Shown here: one piece after another, positions 45,443 to 54,982 of the stretch
Layout: each line of letters begins with the position of its first letter
Position numbering within the stretch: the first letter of the stretch is position 1
Source of the DNA: Paranoxybacillus vitaminiphilus
GTDB taxonomy: Bacteria > Bacillota > Bacilli > Bacillales > Anoxybacillaceae
DNA length: 64,000 bases
NCBI RefSeq assembly: GCF_003259935.1
Contig: NZ_QLMH01000005.1
Location: 62,001 to 126,000 of the forward strand
Reading direction: 5' to 3'
Position numbers and translations under genes: made by a program
The notes under the pieces: model-generated
Told to the model about the DNA's origin: nothing
Database searches by the model: none
What the model saw: the letters and a program-made list of their open reading frames with translations, nothing else

Positions 45443-45712
45443 TATCCCGGTTATGTTGAGTGTTATTCAATAATTTGAGACGTATGGGTGATATAGATAA
45501 AGAGCAGTTTGTTTTAATATAAAGACGATGAGAGAGTTTGTACAATTCGGTGAATGCGATTGGCTTTTGTTCAAATTATTAAATCTATCCGAAAATGAAT
45601 GTACCGCAAAATTTTCCTTTTTTTGTCGTATAAAGTTGAACTTAAATAGCTAGTTTCGTAGAATGGAAGAGGAGTCGTGTAGAAAAAAATAGAAAAAATG
45701 GGGGAGTTTCGT

Positions 45713-48256
45713 TTGAAACATCTGAAGGTTACGATTTCGTTTTCTCTGCTGTTGCTGATATTGGTTTTATATATTCATATTCCCATCGTTCGAGCTTCCG
45801 AGGTAAGTTCCTCTTCTATTCAAGAAAACATTCAAGTTTCGCCCGGTGTACAATATAAAAATATTCGTCTGGACAATAACAGAACAAAACAGGCGATTAG
45901 TGTTTTGGAAATTGATTTACATAACCCATTTACCAAGATTGAACCAGGAATTCCTAAACCGTTAACGAACTTGCTGCCAACGAGTTCTCATGCGAAATTA
46001 AACAGCGGTGAAAACCATCATGTGGTCGGAGCGATTAATGGCTCATTCTATCACTTTAGCAGCAAGCTTCCAGCTTATTTGATAGCTGAAAACAATCGGA
46101 TAGTTAATTTAGGAGTCATTTCGACCGGTTTCGATGAATATATGAGTGTTCCAACAGCGTTTGGGCTGACGAAAGATGGACAGGCTCTTATTGATACGTA
46201 CCAATATGAAGCTTCTGCTGAAGTCAATGGGAAGACTATTAAAATTTCCTCCATTAATAAAGCACGGCAAGCCAATGAGATTATTTTGTATACTCCAGAG
46301 TGGAGCTATGAATCTACAAGGACAAATGGGTATGGTTTAGAAATTGTTGTACAAAATATTGGAAAATCAATTGACCATGACTTGCATTTCGGAGAAGTAT
46401 TAGTTGGTACAGTTTCCCAAGTCTCTCCGTATGGAAAAGGAAATTCGCTGATTCCGAAAGATGGATATGTCATTTCGATTCAAGGCGGTCATCAAGCGGC
46501 GCAATTTGCCGATGTCAAGCCGGGGCAAAACATCAGCCTGAAAGTTGATATAAACGATAAATGGAAACAAGGGAAATTTATGTTAGCGAGCGGGCCAATG
46601 CTTGTTAAAAATGGTCAGGTGTATCTAACCATTGATGAAAATAGCTCACGAGCAAAAGAACGTCATCCTAGAACAGCTGTAGCTGTTGATTCTTCGAAAA
46701 AAAAGGTGTTTTTTGTCACTGTAGATGGAAGGCAGCCTGGATATAGCGATGGCATGTCATTGAAAGAATTCGCCCAATATTTAGTTTCTCTTGGTGTTGA
46801 TTCTGCATTAAACCTTGACGGTGGCGGATCGACTACGATGGTTGTCCGGCGTTATGGAAATCTGTATTCAACGGTAGCTAATTCTCCGTCTGAAGGAAAA
46901 GAAAGGGCTGTTTCTACTATTCTTCAAGCTGTCAGTACAGCACCATATGGACAGCCAACGTATATGTCTATTAGCAAGAAATATAATGGAGACATTCCTA
47001 ATGGTTCTTCGGTAGAACTTGAAGCGAAGTATGTGCTCGATCAATACTATAACCCTTTGCCATTTCAGCAAACACAAATCTCTTACACAGTAGAAGGAAA
47101 TATTGGCAGGATAGAGGGGAATCGTTTTATTGCGACGAAAGTGGGAACAGGCTTTATTGTAGGAAAATACGGCAATGCTTCTGCGAAAATTCCAATTACA
47201 GTTGTGGAAAATCGTACATCTCCGCTTTTAATCGACGGATTTCATTCGCTGTCCAACTGGCAGGTGGAAAATGCCCGTTCCGCAGCTTCTATCCGGCTAA
47301 GCTCAAAGTCTGAACCTGTCTATGAAGGAAGTACTTCCCTGAAGCTTTCTTATGATTTCACGGTTGGCGAGAAAGGGATAAAAGCTGCCTATATTACAGC
47401 CAAACAGCCTATTAAACTTCAAGCATATCCAAAAAGAATTGGAGTTTGGGTTTTTGGAAACGCCAAGAAGAACTGGTTGAGGGGAAAAATCATTGATGCC
47501 AAGGGTGATATATATACGATTAACTTTACGGAAGAAGGCGGATTAGATTGGAGCGGGTGGAAATATGTTCGGGCAGATATTCCATCACAAGTGTCTTATC
47601 CTGTTTCATTCAAACAGCTGTATATAGCGGAAGCTCACCAAGAACGCCAAGGAAAAGGAGAGCTTTACTTTGATAAGCTCCAAGCAGAATACAGTGACAC
47701 ATATGAAGAACCGCTGTTTAAAGATGTTCCTCACCAATTTTGGGCAAAAACAGAGATTCAATATTTAGTAGAAAACAATATTATTAACGGCTACACGGAT
47801 GGAACATTTAAACCGAATATGAACTTAAAGCGCGTTCATGCTGCTCTATTGCTGGCACGACAATTAAAATTGCCGACAACGGGAATACCTGATCCGGGTT
47901 TTAAAGACATTCCTAAAAATCATCCTTATTACGGTATCATTGCCTCCGTTGCCCATTATGGCATTATCACAGGCAAGCAAAATGGCACGAAATTTGACCC
48001 GGATGGTATATTGACAAGAGCACAAATGGCCGTCATTTTACAGAGAGCCTATCGCCTTCAAGGGGAAAATAAGACGGATTTTGTCGATGTTCCAAAGGAC
48101 TATTGGGCTTATGAAGCTATATCGGCAATCGCGGCAAACAACATTACGACGGGATATCAAGAGGATCATACATTTCGACCAGAACAACCTGTTACTAGAG
48201 CACAGTTTAGCGCATTTTTATATCGCATTTTGACAAAGGAAAGGAGAGATGAATAG
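45713..48256 (+). CDS. SLH-anchored phosphodiester glycosidase (NAGPA-like)
   Basis: TTG 45713 is chosen because GGGGGAG lies 7 bases upstream; ATG 45698 overlaps that site. A signal sequence (LKHLKVTISFSLLLLILVLY) is followed by a phosphodiester glycosidase (NAGPA/DUF2233) domain at about 60-400: GAINGSFYHF, ASGPMLVKNGQ, RHPRTAVAVD, FFVTVDGRQPGYSDGMSL and LNLDGGGSTTMV. Such enzymes remove GlcNAc or related sugars attached through phosphodiesters, a plausible activity on wall teichoic or phospho-polymers. A beta-sandwich region covers about 480-660 and three SLH repeats about 668-847. Its stop abuts the GTG of the amidase gene, so the two are co-translated. Confidence 0.9.
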   Translation: MKHLKVTISFSLLLLILVLYIHIPIVRASEVSSSSIQENIQVSPGVQYKNIRLDNNRTKQAISVLEIDLHNPFTKIEPGIPKPLTNLLPTSSHAKLNSGENHHVVGAINGSFYHFSSKLPAYLIAENNRIVNLGVISTGFDEYMSVPTAFGLTKDGQALIDTYQYEASAEVNGKTIKISSINKARQANEIILYTPEWSYESTRTNGYGLEIVVQNIGKSIDHDLHFGEVLVGTVSQVSPYGKGNSLIPKDGYVISIQGGHQAAQFADVKPGQNISLKVDINDKWKQGKFMLASGPMLVKNGQVYLTIDENSSRAKERHPRTAVAVDSSKKKVFFVTVDGRQPGYSDGMSLKEFAQYLVSLGVDSALNLDGGGSTTMVVRRYGNLYSTVANSPSEGKERAVSTILQAVSTAPYGQPTYMSISKKYNGDIPNGSSVELEAKYVLDQYYNPLPFQQTQISYTVEGNIGRIEGNRFIATKVGTGFIVGKYGNASAKIPITVVENRTSPLLIDGFHSLSNWQVENARSAASIRLSSKSEPVYEGSTSLKLSYDFTVGEKGIKAAYITAKQPIKLQAYPKRIGVWVFGNAKKNWLRGKIIDAKGDIYTINFTEEGGLDWSGWKYVRADIPSQVSYPVSFKQLYIAEAHQERQGKGELYFDKLQAEYSDTYEEPLFKDVPHQFWAKTEIQYLVENNIINGYTDGTFKPNMNLKRVHAALLLARQLKLPTTGIPDPGFKDIPKNHPYYGIIASVAHYGIITGKQNGTKFDPDGILTRAQMAVILQRAYRLQGENKTDFVDVPKDYWAYEAISAIAANNITTGYQEDHTFRPEQPVTRAQFSAFLYRILTKERRDE

Positions 48257-49780
48257 GTGCGTTTATTGTTATCATTTATTGCCTCCGTGTTTATCTTATT
48301 TCCGTTTGCTGCAGCTGTCAGCGCGGAAGAACAGGAAGAACGTGCGACTCATTTTGCTGATCAAGATTTGCTGTTAGAGATTCAAGATTTTAATCAATCT
48401 CCTCCTCAAGAAACATCCAATAACAACGGCTTAGTTCATATCGCATCAACGAAATCTATTTTTTCAGATGTTCCGTCCGACCATTGGGCGATTGACGAAA
48501 TTCATTTTCTGTACAATCGTTCTATTATTACAGGGTATGAAAATGATCAAACATTGCAATTCCTTCCTAACCGTCATGTGACCCGTGCCCAGGCAGCAAA
48601 AATGCTTGTTAAAGCACTTGGTTATAGTGAATTGGAAGTATCGAAGCCGACCTTTACAGATGTTGGACATGCTCATTGGGCATTAGGATGGATTGAACGG
48701 GCTGTGAAGCTTGGATTGTTTACAGGATATGACGATGGATCATTTCGGCCAAATGAACCATTAAAACGTTCACATATGAGCAAAGTTATCGCTATCGCTT
48801 TTCAACTACCACTTGATTCATCAAAAATGAATGTGCAAGTATTTTCCGATGTTAATAAAAAACATTGGGCATATTCGTACATTTTAAAGCTATATTATAA
48901 CGGCATTTCCAATGGAAACCAGAACCGTTTTATGCCGGAACAATATATATCAAGAGATCAATTTTCTGCTTTTTTGGCACGTGCTTTAAATAAAGATTTC
49001 CGTCTGCCTGTTACGGGGAAAGTCATTGCAACAGGAAAAGTGACAGCACAAGCTTTAAATGTCCGCTCAGAGCCGAATGCAAATGCAAAGATTGTTGGCA
49101 AATTATCTTTAGGGAATGTAGTAAATGTATACGAAATTAACGGGTATTGGGCAAAAATTACATACGGTAATCAAAGCGGGTATGTGCATAAGTCCTACTT
49201 GAAACTGAAAAATGTGGACGGGAATGTATTGAGAAATCGTATTATTGTCGTTGATGCCGGTCATGGTGGAGAAGACCCTGGAGCCATCGGGTCCGGAACA
49301 AATGAAAAAACCGTTGTTTTATCTGTCGCACAAAAACTGAAAGAAAAGCTGCAGTCTGCCGGAGCTAACGTCATTATGACAAGAGATGATGATACGTTTA
49401 AGTCTCTGGAAGAACGGGTGGAAATCGCTAAAAAACATTATGCGGAGCTGTTTGTGAGCATTCATAATAACTCTGCTGCTTCCAGTAAGGCGTATGGGAC
49501 AGAAACGTATTATGACACATCAACAAACCCAAACGGATATGAAAGCTATTTATTGGCTAAAGAAATTCAATCACAAATCGTGAAAAATGCCGATATGTAT
49601 GATCGAGGGGTAAAAGATAACAGATTTTATGTGATTCGCAACAATAATGTTCCAAGCGTTCTTGTAGAGCTCGGATTTATTTCTAACAGCAATGATGCCA
49701 AGAAGTTAACTTCAAACCAATACCAAGAAATTTTTGCACAATCCATTTATAATGGTATTGTCCAATACTATAGTAATTAG
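48257..49780 (+). CDS. SLH-anchored N-acetylmuramoyl-L-alanine amidase
   Basis: The 507-residue protein starts at GTG 48257, immediately after the previous stop, with GGAGAG 9 bases upstream. The signal peptide ends near VSAEE. Three SLH repeats cover about 67-250 (ITGYENDQTLQFLPNRHVTR). An SH3_3 domain (about 257-325; VTAQALNVRSEPNANAKIVG) leads to an Amidase_3 zinc domain (about 328-507) with IVVDAGHGGEDPGAIG (His), FVSIHNNSAA (His) and PSVLVELGFISN (Glu). It cleaves the stem peptide from muramic acid. It is functionally comparable to LytC of B. subtilis, but anchored by SLH instead of CW-binding repeats. Confidence 0.93.
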   Translation: MRLLLSFIASVFILFPFAAAVSAEEQEERATHFADQDLLLEIQDFNQSPPQETSNNNGLVHIASTKSIFSDVPSDHWAIDEIHFLYNRSIITGYENDQTLQFLPNRHVTRAQAAKMLVKALGYSELEVSKPTFTDVGHAHWALGWIERAVKLGLFTGYDDGSFRPNEPLKRSHMSKVIAIAFQLPLDSSKMNVQVFSDVNKKHWAYSYILKLYYNGISNGNQNRFMPEQYISRDQFSAFLARALNKDFRLPVTGKVIATGKVTAQALNVRSEPNANAKIVGKLSLGNVVNVYEINGYWAKITYGNQSGYVHKSYLKLKNVDGNVLRNRIIVVDAGHGGEDPGAIGSGTNEKTVVLSVAQKLKEKLQSAGANVIMTRDDDTFKSLEERVEIAKKHYAELFVSIHNNSAASSKAYGTETYYDTSTNPNGYESYLLAKEIQSQIVKNADMYDRGVKDNRFYVIRNNNVPSVLVELGFISNSNDAKKLTSNQYQEIFAQSIYNGIVQYYSN

Positions 49781-49781
49781 T

Positions 49782-49812
49782 AGCTGGGGGACATTAATGC
49801 CCCCGCTTTTTT
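49782..49812 (+). terminator. Rho-independent terminator
   Basis: AGCTGGGGG and CCCCCGCT, loop acattaatg, followed by TTTTTTG. It ends the glycosidase-amidase operon directly after the amidase stop. Confidence 0.85.
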
Positions 49813-49899
49813 GCTTCATTTCAAATATATCATCGTTTGTCCATTTCAGTGTAAAAAATTGCAGAGATTTTCGGGTTTACATGTAATCGTATAAAACGC

Positions 49900-49928
49900 T
49901 TTTACCATTAAAGGAACAATAGTATAAT
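49900..49928 (+). promoter_or_regulatory. Promoter of the csaB operon
   Basis: TTTTAC (49900-49905), 17 bases, TATAAT (49923-49928), about 58 bases upstream of csaB. Confidence 0.55.
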
Positions 49929-49985
49929 GTAAAAGTTGAGGAAATCAATATCATTCTACAAAATTTAACAAAAGGTGTTTCTTAT

Positions 49986-51149
49986 ATGAAAGTCGGAATC
50001 ATTGGAAACTATGGTAATAATAATGGAGATGAAGCGATTTTAACCGGTATTTTAAAACAGCTGACGGAGGAATTGACGGTTCATAAAGAAGATATCGTCA
50101 TTTTTAGCAATCATCCTGAAAATACTTGGCAGAGATACGGTATTAAATCAGTACGGCTGCTGCATAAAAAAGGCAATATCGCATCTTCCATCATAGCGAC
50201 ATTAAGAGCAAGCTATCCGATTATGAAGAATTTAGATTTGCTTATTATCGGCGGAGGGGGCTTGTTGATGGATATGTATAAGCGCGATGCCCCATTATAT
50301 GCTACTCTTGGTATTTTAGGTCATTATGCGGGATGTAAGGTAGTTGTTTATGGTGTCGGGGCCGGACCGATCAGAACGAAAATAGGCGCTTTTTTTATTA
50401 AGCAGCTGTTAAAAAAGGCTGAGCAAATTTCAGTGAGAGATGCTGACTCTAAAGCGCTGCTAACATCGCTTGGTATAAAAAAGAACATTCATATTATTGG
50501 CGACCCTGCACTGTTTTTGTCCAGCTCTCATCAAAAAGAACTTTCTTCATCCATTCAAAAAATTGCTGTCACTGCAGTACCATACTATAGCCGCCGGTAT
50601 TGGCCGACGCCTGATGATATGAAATATTTGGACTATATTTCAGGCATGGCTCGGAATTTGGACCGGCTCATTCAGGAAAAAGGAGCTTCTGTTACGTTTT
50701 TTTCGACAAAATATCCGCAAGATGTCGAAGTGACAAAGGACATTGTTTCTTTGATGAAATATAAAGATTACACAAAAATGATAGATAGCAATCTTCATCC
50801 CGATGAGATTATCTCGATTTGTGCGTCTCATGATCTTGTCATTGGTACAAGGCTGCATTCTTTAATATTGTCCATTGTTGCGCAAACACCGGTGATCGGA
50901 ATTGGTTATCATTCAAAAGTACAGCACTTTTTATCAACAATCGGTCAACTGGAGTGCTATATTGAAATGGAAAAGCTTTTAAAAAATACAGATGCCATTC
51001 CAGCGGTTGTCCGACAAATGGAAAGCCAGTGGCATCAAGTACAAAATGAGATTCAACAAATTTCATATCAAATGAAGCAAGAAGCTGCAAAAGGGATTGA
51101 GTTGCTTAACATGACAGGTGAGGGAAAATGTCAGCTAAAAAAATCTTAG
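49986..51149 (+). CDS. csaB: CsaB polysaccharide pyruvyl transferase
   Basis: The 387-residue protein belongs to the PS_pyruv_trans family (GT-B like). GNYGNNNGDEAILTGILKQL at the N-terminus, IIGGGGLLMD, VVVYGVGAGPI and VIGTRLHSLI near the C-terminal half are diagnostic of CsaB. CsaB adds pyruvate from PEP as a ketal onto secondary cell-wall polysaccharide; this ketal is the ligand that SLH domains bind. Its position beside nine SLH genes fits exactly. It begins a tight operon with four polysaccharide genes, and the next gene overlaps its end by 22 bases. Confidence 0.95.
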   Translation: MKVGIIGNYGNNNGDEAILTGILKQLTEELTVHKEDIVIFSNHPENTWQRYGIKSVRLLHKKGNIASSIIATLRASYPIMKNLDLLIIGGGGLLMDMYKRDAPLYATLGILGHYAGCKVVVYGVGAGPIRTKIGAFFIKQLLKKAEQISVRDADSKALLTSLGIKKNIHIIGDPALFLSSSHQKELSSSIQKIAVTAVPYYSRRYWPTPDDMKYLDYISGMARNLDRLIQEKGASVTFFSTKYPQDVEVTKDIVSLMKYKDYTKMIDSNLHPDEIISICASHDLVIGTRLHSLILSIVAQTPVIGIGYHSKVQHFLSTIGQLECYIEMEKLLKNTDAIPAVVRQMESQWHQVQNEIQQISYQMKQEAAKGIELLNMTGEGKCQLKKS

Positions 51150-52240
51150 TTTTAAGTAATATGTATCCAACGGAAAAAGCGAAATCTTTTGGGATTTTTG
51201 TGAAAAACCAAGTGGATGCTCTTCGTGAGAAAGGCTTGGAAGTAGATGTCATTGCTGTGACGAATCCAAGCATGAAGAAGCAGGATGTTATCGCAAAATA
51301 TCTTTTTTGGATGTTAAGGGTCATGCTTCATCTCATTTTAAAAGGCAGAAGCTATGACGTTGTACATGTTCATTATGTTTTTCCAACAGGAATGCTCGGG
51401 CTTTTATATAAAAAACTTTGGAAAACTCGCCTCATCGTCACAGCCCATGGCGGTGATATCGACAGGATGGCGCAAAAAAGCGGGCGGATCCGCCATTGGA
51501 CAAAAAGGATATTAGAAGAAGCGGATCATGTGATTGCAGTAGGACAAAAGCTTTATGAAAATATTCATGAGCACTTTAACATTCCAAAAGAGAAAATTTC
51601 GATCATTAATATGGGAGTAAACCGGAAAGTTTTTGCGCCCATGGATAAATCCGCAGCGCGAAAAAAATGCGGGATTGATGAACAATCCATTCCTATTTTG
51701 TTTGTAGGAAATATGATTAAGCAAAAAGGATTGCTGGAGCTTATTGAAGCGTTCAGCATGTTAAAACGTGAAATTCCAAACGTTTCACTTTATCTTATTG
51801 GTGCGAAAAAAGATTTTACATTTTATAATGAACTAGTAGAGTATGTTCATCGCAGAACTCTTCAAGATGTTTTTATTTATGATGCGATGCCTCAATCAGA
51901 GATTGCCGTTTGGATGTCTGCTGCTGAAGTTTTCGTTCTGCCGTCTCATCTCGAGGGGTTTGGGCTCGTTGCTTTAGAAGCGATGTCTTGCCATACCCCT
52001 GTTGTTGGCAGCGATGTCGGCGGTTTGTCTTATTTGCTGGCCGATGGCGCGGGTGTGCTTGTTGAACCGCATAATCCTCAATCGTTGTATGAAGGAATAA
52101 AAAAAGTTATAACCGATTCAAATATTGGGAAACAATTAATACAAAAAGGTGAGATTCGAGCGCAGGAAAATGATCAACAATACTTAATAGAAAAAGTGAT
52201 ACAAGTTTATTCACCTCCGGAGGGTATGAGTAATGCTTAA
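51128..52240 (+). CDS. GT4 glycosyltransferase, TuaC-like
   Basis: The 370-residue GT-B retaining glycosyltransferase resembles teichuronic acid TuaC. The N-terminus is ILVLSNMYPTEKAKSFGIFV, with HVHYVFPTGMLG and VTAHGGDIDRM in the acceptor half. The donor half has ILFVGNMIKQKG and the EX7E region SHLEGFGLVALEAMSC. It is cytoplasmic and adds a sugar to a lipid-linked intermediate. Overlaps with csaB (22 bases) and with the next gene (8 bases) indicate one co-translated operon for the secondary wall polymer. The sugar donor is unknown. Confidence 0.9.
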   Translation: MSAKKILVLSNMYPTEKAKSFGIFVKNQVDALREKGLEVDVIAVTNPSMKKQDVIAKYLFWMLRVMLHLILKGRSYDVVHVHYVFPTGMLGLLYKKLWKTRLIVTAHGGDIDRMAQKSGRIRHWTKRILEEADHVIAVGQKLYENIHEHFNIPKEKISIINMGVNRKVFAPMDKSAARKKCGIDEQSIPILFVGNMIKQKGLLELIEAFSMLKREIPNVSLYLIGAKKDFTFYNELVEYVHRRTLQDVFIYDAMPQSEIAVWMSAAEVFVLPSHLEGFGLVALEAMSCHTPVVGSDVGGLSYLLADGAGVLVEPHNPQSLYEGIKKVITDSNIGKQLIQKGEIRAQENDQQYLIEKVIQVYSPPEGMSNA

Positions 52241-52718
52241 AAGAAAGAAAGACAAGAAAAAAGTGCTTTTTATTTCCTCTCTTGGAGGGCATTTAACTCA
52301 GTTATTACAGCTAAAGCCGCTTTTTTCAGAATATGATTACCATATTGTTACAGAAAAATCGGTCATTACGGAAGAATTAAGCAAGCAGTACAATATGTCT
52401 TTTCTAATGTATGGTGCCAGAAATTATCCATTTCGCTACATTTTTAAATTTTCATACAATGTTGTTAAATCCTTTTATTATTTTCTAAGAGAAAAACCTG
52501 ATGTCGTAGTGACAACAGGTGCACATACCGCTGTACCAATGTGTTATATTGCGAAATTATTCGGCAAAAAAGTGATTTTTATTGAGAGTTTTGCGAAAAC
52601 AACAACCCCTACTATTTCCGGAAGATTGGTTTATCCAATTGCGGACTTATTCATTGTTCAATGGGAATCAATGAAAAAACACTACCCAAAAGCTGTTTAC
52701 GGAGGTTCGATCTATTGA
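52233..52718 (+). CDS. pssD: PssD/Alg14-like glycosyltransferase subunit
   Basis: The 161-residue protein matches the Alg14/PssD family, the membrane-bound acceptor half of a split GT28-type transferase. VLFISSLGGHLTQLLQLKPL near the start, DVVVTTGAHTAVPMCYIAK and KVIFIESFAKTTTPTISGRL are typical. It needs the Alg13/PssE-like partner encoded next. GGAGG for the partner lies inside its last codons and its TGA overlaps the partner's TTG start. The pair probably adds GlcNAc or glucuronate-type sugars during polymer assembly. Confidence 0.88.
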   Translation: MLKRKKDKKKVLFISSLGGHLTQLLQLKPLFSEYDYHIVTEKSVITEELSKQYNMSFLMYGARNYPFRYIFKFSYNVVKSFYYFLREKPDVVVTTGAHTAVPMCYIAKLFGKKVIFIESFAKTTTPTISGRLVYPIADLFIVQWESMKKHYPKAVYGGSIY

Positions 52719-53197
52719 TTTTTGTTGTGTTAGGAACCCATGAATTACCTTTTACAAGATTGCTGCGTGAAGTGGAAAAACAAATATTAAATGGAAATAT
52801 TCAAGATGAAGTGATTGTCCAATTAGGGCATACTCCTTATAAATCCCCGTATATGAAGACGATTAAATTTACAAGTTATGAAAACATGGAACGATTGTAC
52901 CGTGACGCCGATCTGATTATCACGCACGGAGGAACAGGCTCCATTACAACGGGAGTGAAAATGGGAAAAAAAATGATTGCTGCACCTCGCCTTATTAAAT
53001 ATGGTGAGCATAACGATGACCATCAGTTGGAAATTGTTCATCAATTTGAAAAAACAGGACATATTTTAGCGTGGTATGACGGGGATGATTTAGGAGAAAT
53101 ATTAAAGCTGGCGAAAGATTTTAAGCCGGTACCGTTTGTAAGCGGAAAACAAGAAATCATTTCAATTATCCGCAACTTTATCAATGAACACGTTTAA
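52715..53197 (+). CDS. pssE: PssE/Alg13-like glycosyltransferase subunit
   Basis: TTG 52715 is chosen: GGAGG lies 9 bases upstream, it overlaps the previous stop as TTGA, and LIFVVLGTHELPFTRLLREV is the conserved family start; the longer frame to 52661 is a shadow. The product has 160 residues. This is the GT28 C-terminal, donor-binding half (DLIITHGGTGSITTGVKMGK; PRLIKYGEHNDDHQLEIVHQ). It forms a heterodimer with the PssD-like subunit. Confidence 0.88.
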   Translation: MIFVVLGTHELPFTRLLREVEKQILNGNIQDEVIVQLGHTPYKSPYMKTIKFTSYENMERLYRDADLIITHGGTGSITTGVKMGKKMIAAPRLIKYGEHNDDHQLEIVHQFEKTGHILAWYDGDDLGEILKLAKDFKPVPFVSGKQEIISIIRNFINEHV

Positions 53198-53220
53198 AAT
53201 AACAAATAGCGGGTGAGGTT

Positions 53221-54732
53221 GTGAGCAAAAAGAGGATTGTTCAAATTATCAGTGTTGTAGCCATTATTAATATTCTGTCCCGGCTATTAGGCTTTTTCCG
53301 CGAAGTTGTCATCGGCTATCATTTTGGAACTTCTTCATTGGCCGACAGTGTGATTTTAGCTTACACGATTCCAAACTTTTTGTACTTAGTGTTGGGCGGG
53401 GCTGTGACAACAGCTTATATCAGTATATATAACAAGATTGCCAATGATTTTTCAAAACGGCAATTTCAACAGCTCATCTTTACATATCTGTTGATTGTGA
53501 CTAGTTTGCTGACTGTTTCTTTTATGATGTTTTCTGAACAAGCAGTCAGCTTCTTTTTTAATACGCTAAGTTCTTCGGAATTGAAAACGACTTCTGAATT
53601 ATTTTTTATCATGGCTGTTTCGATTATTCCACTTATTTTTTCCATGTGGTTTTCCGGCATTTTAAATGTACAGAATAAATTTTACGGCCCATCGCTGGCT
53701 ATACTGGCCAATAATGCAGGTTTTATTTTAATCGCTGTTATTTTGTATCCTTTGTTAGGGGTTTATGCCTATGGCTGGGGGGCGGTTATCGGCGCGGCTA
53801 TCATGTTATTGATTTTAATCGCATATTTGAAAAAGGGAGAAGCTGTTGACTTTCAGCTCCGCTTGATGATGTCTGAGAAAGAATATATCATTCGAATGTT
53901 AAAAGTGACGTTTCCTATACTATTAGGCGGTGCAACATTGCAATTTTATTTTCTCATTCACCGCGTTTTTGCATCTGAATTAGAAGATGGTTATGTCGCA
54001 GCGTTAAATTACGCTTCCAAACTGGTGCAATTGCCGCAAACCGTCTTAATGACGGCTGTAACAACGGTTATTTATCCGTTATTGGCCAAAAAAGCTGCAG
54101 AACAGGATTACAAAGAAATTTCGCGAATATTTTATAAAGGGTTGCAGTCTTTAATGATTCTCATTATCCCAATTTCTATTTTTGTATATTTTTATGCCGA
54201 TGGAATCGTAAAGATTATTTTTGAATATGGGGCTTTTACAGCACAATCAACAGAAATGACGGCTAATATGCTTAAAATATTGGTGATTGGTATGTTTGCC
54301 CATGCAGCTAATTTGTTTGTAAGTCGTTTTTTTTATGCGATGGAAAAATCAGCAATGCCTGTTATTACAGGATTTTTAGCTGTCTTTGTTGTGAATGTGC
54401 TTATTATCATGTTGTTCATTAAAGAGTATGGAGCTGCTGCTATTGCTTGGGCGACAACGATAAGCTCTTTGTTTCAATTTTTTGTATTGCTCATTGCAGG
54501 AAAATTTCAGCTTCGTTTAGAAGCGGTAAATAATAAGATCACATTTAAGCTTCTTAGTTATATTCTGCTTTTAATTCCTATTGCATATATTTTGCGCTTA
54601 ACTGTTTATTTTAATTATGATGTTGTTCATGTCATGATTAGCTTTGTTTTATTCTTTGCTGCTGCCCTATTTCTTTTAAAAGTATTTGGTTTGCTCGATA
54701 AAAGTGTGTTGACAAAAAAATCTCATTCGTAA
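53221..54732 (+). CDS. MurJ/MVF-family lipid-linked polysaccharide flippase
   Basis: The 503-residue, 13-14-helix MOP-superfamily protein begins IISVVAIINILSRLLGFFRE, the MurJ-type first helix. ADSVILAYTIPNFLYLVLGG and YGAFTAQSTEMTANMLKIL also fit MurJ. GTG 53221 follows GGTGAGG. It is the last gene of the csaB operon (23-base gap from pssE). Given that setting it probably flips the lipid-linked secondary wall polysaccharide rather than lipid II, but that assignment is inference. Confidence 0.87.
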   Translation: MSKKRIVQIISVVAIINILSRLLGFFREVVIGYHFGTSSLADSVILAYTIPNFLYLVLGGAVTTAYISIYNKIANDFSKRQFQQLIFTYLLIVTSLLTVSFMMFSEQAVSFFFNTLSSSELKTTSELFFIMAVSIIPLIFSMWFSGILNVQNKFYGPSLAILANNAGFILIAVILYPLLGVYAYGWGAVIGAAIMLLILIAYLKKGEAVDFQLRLMMSEKEYIIRMLKVTFPILLGGATLQFYFLIHRVFASELEDGYVAALNYASKLVQLPQTVLMTAVTTVIYPLLAKKAAEQDYKEISRIFYKGLQSLMILIIPISIFVYFYADGIVKIIFEYGAFTAQSTEMTANMLKILVIGMFAHAANLFVSRFFYAMEKSAMPVITGFLAVFVVNVLIIMLFIKEYGAAAIAWATTISSLFQFFVLLIAGKFQLRLEAVNNKITFKLLSYILLLIPIAYILRLTVYFNYDVVHVMISFVLFFAAALFLLKVFGLLDKSVLTKKSHS

Positions 54733-54982
54733 AAGTACATAGAAGGACAAGATCGTTCGAATGTTTATAATAGCGATATAATGGCAGATTAAAAGTTTTG
54801 AAAAAATGAAGTTTTGTAAAACTTTCTCTATTTATGTCATGTGCCTAATGTGTTATAATCCTCATTGTGAGGCTTGGCAGTGCTGCTTAAAAATGGGAAT
54901 AGATTTTTCAAAGATTTGGAAGTAGTATAGGAGATTTGAATACCGCCAAAATGGTTATCCTAGAACTTAAGGGAGGGTTCCC

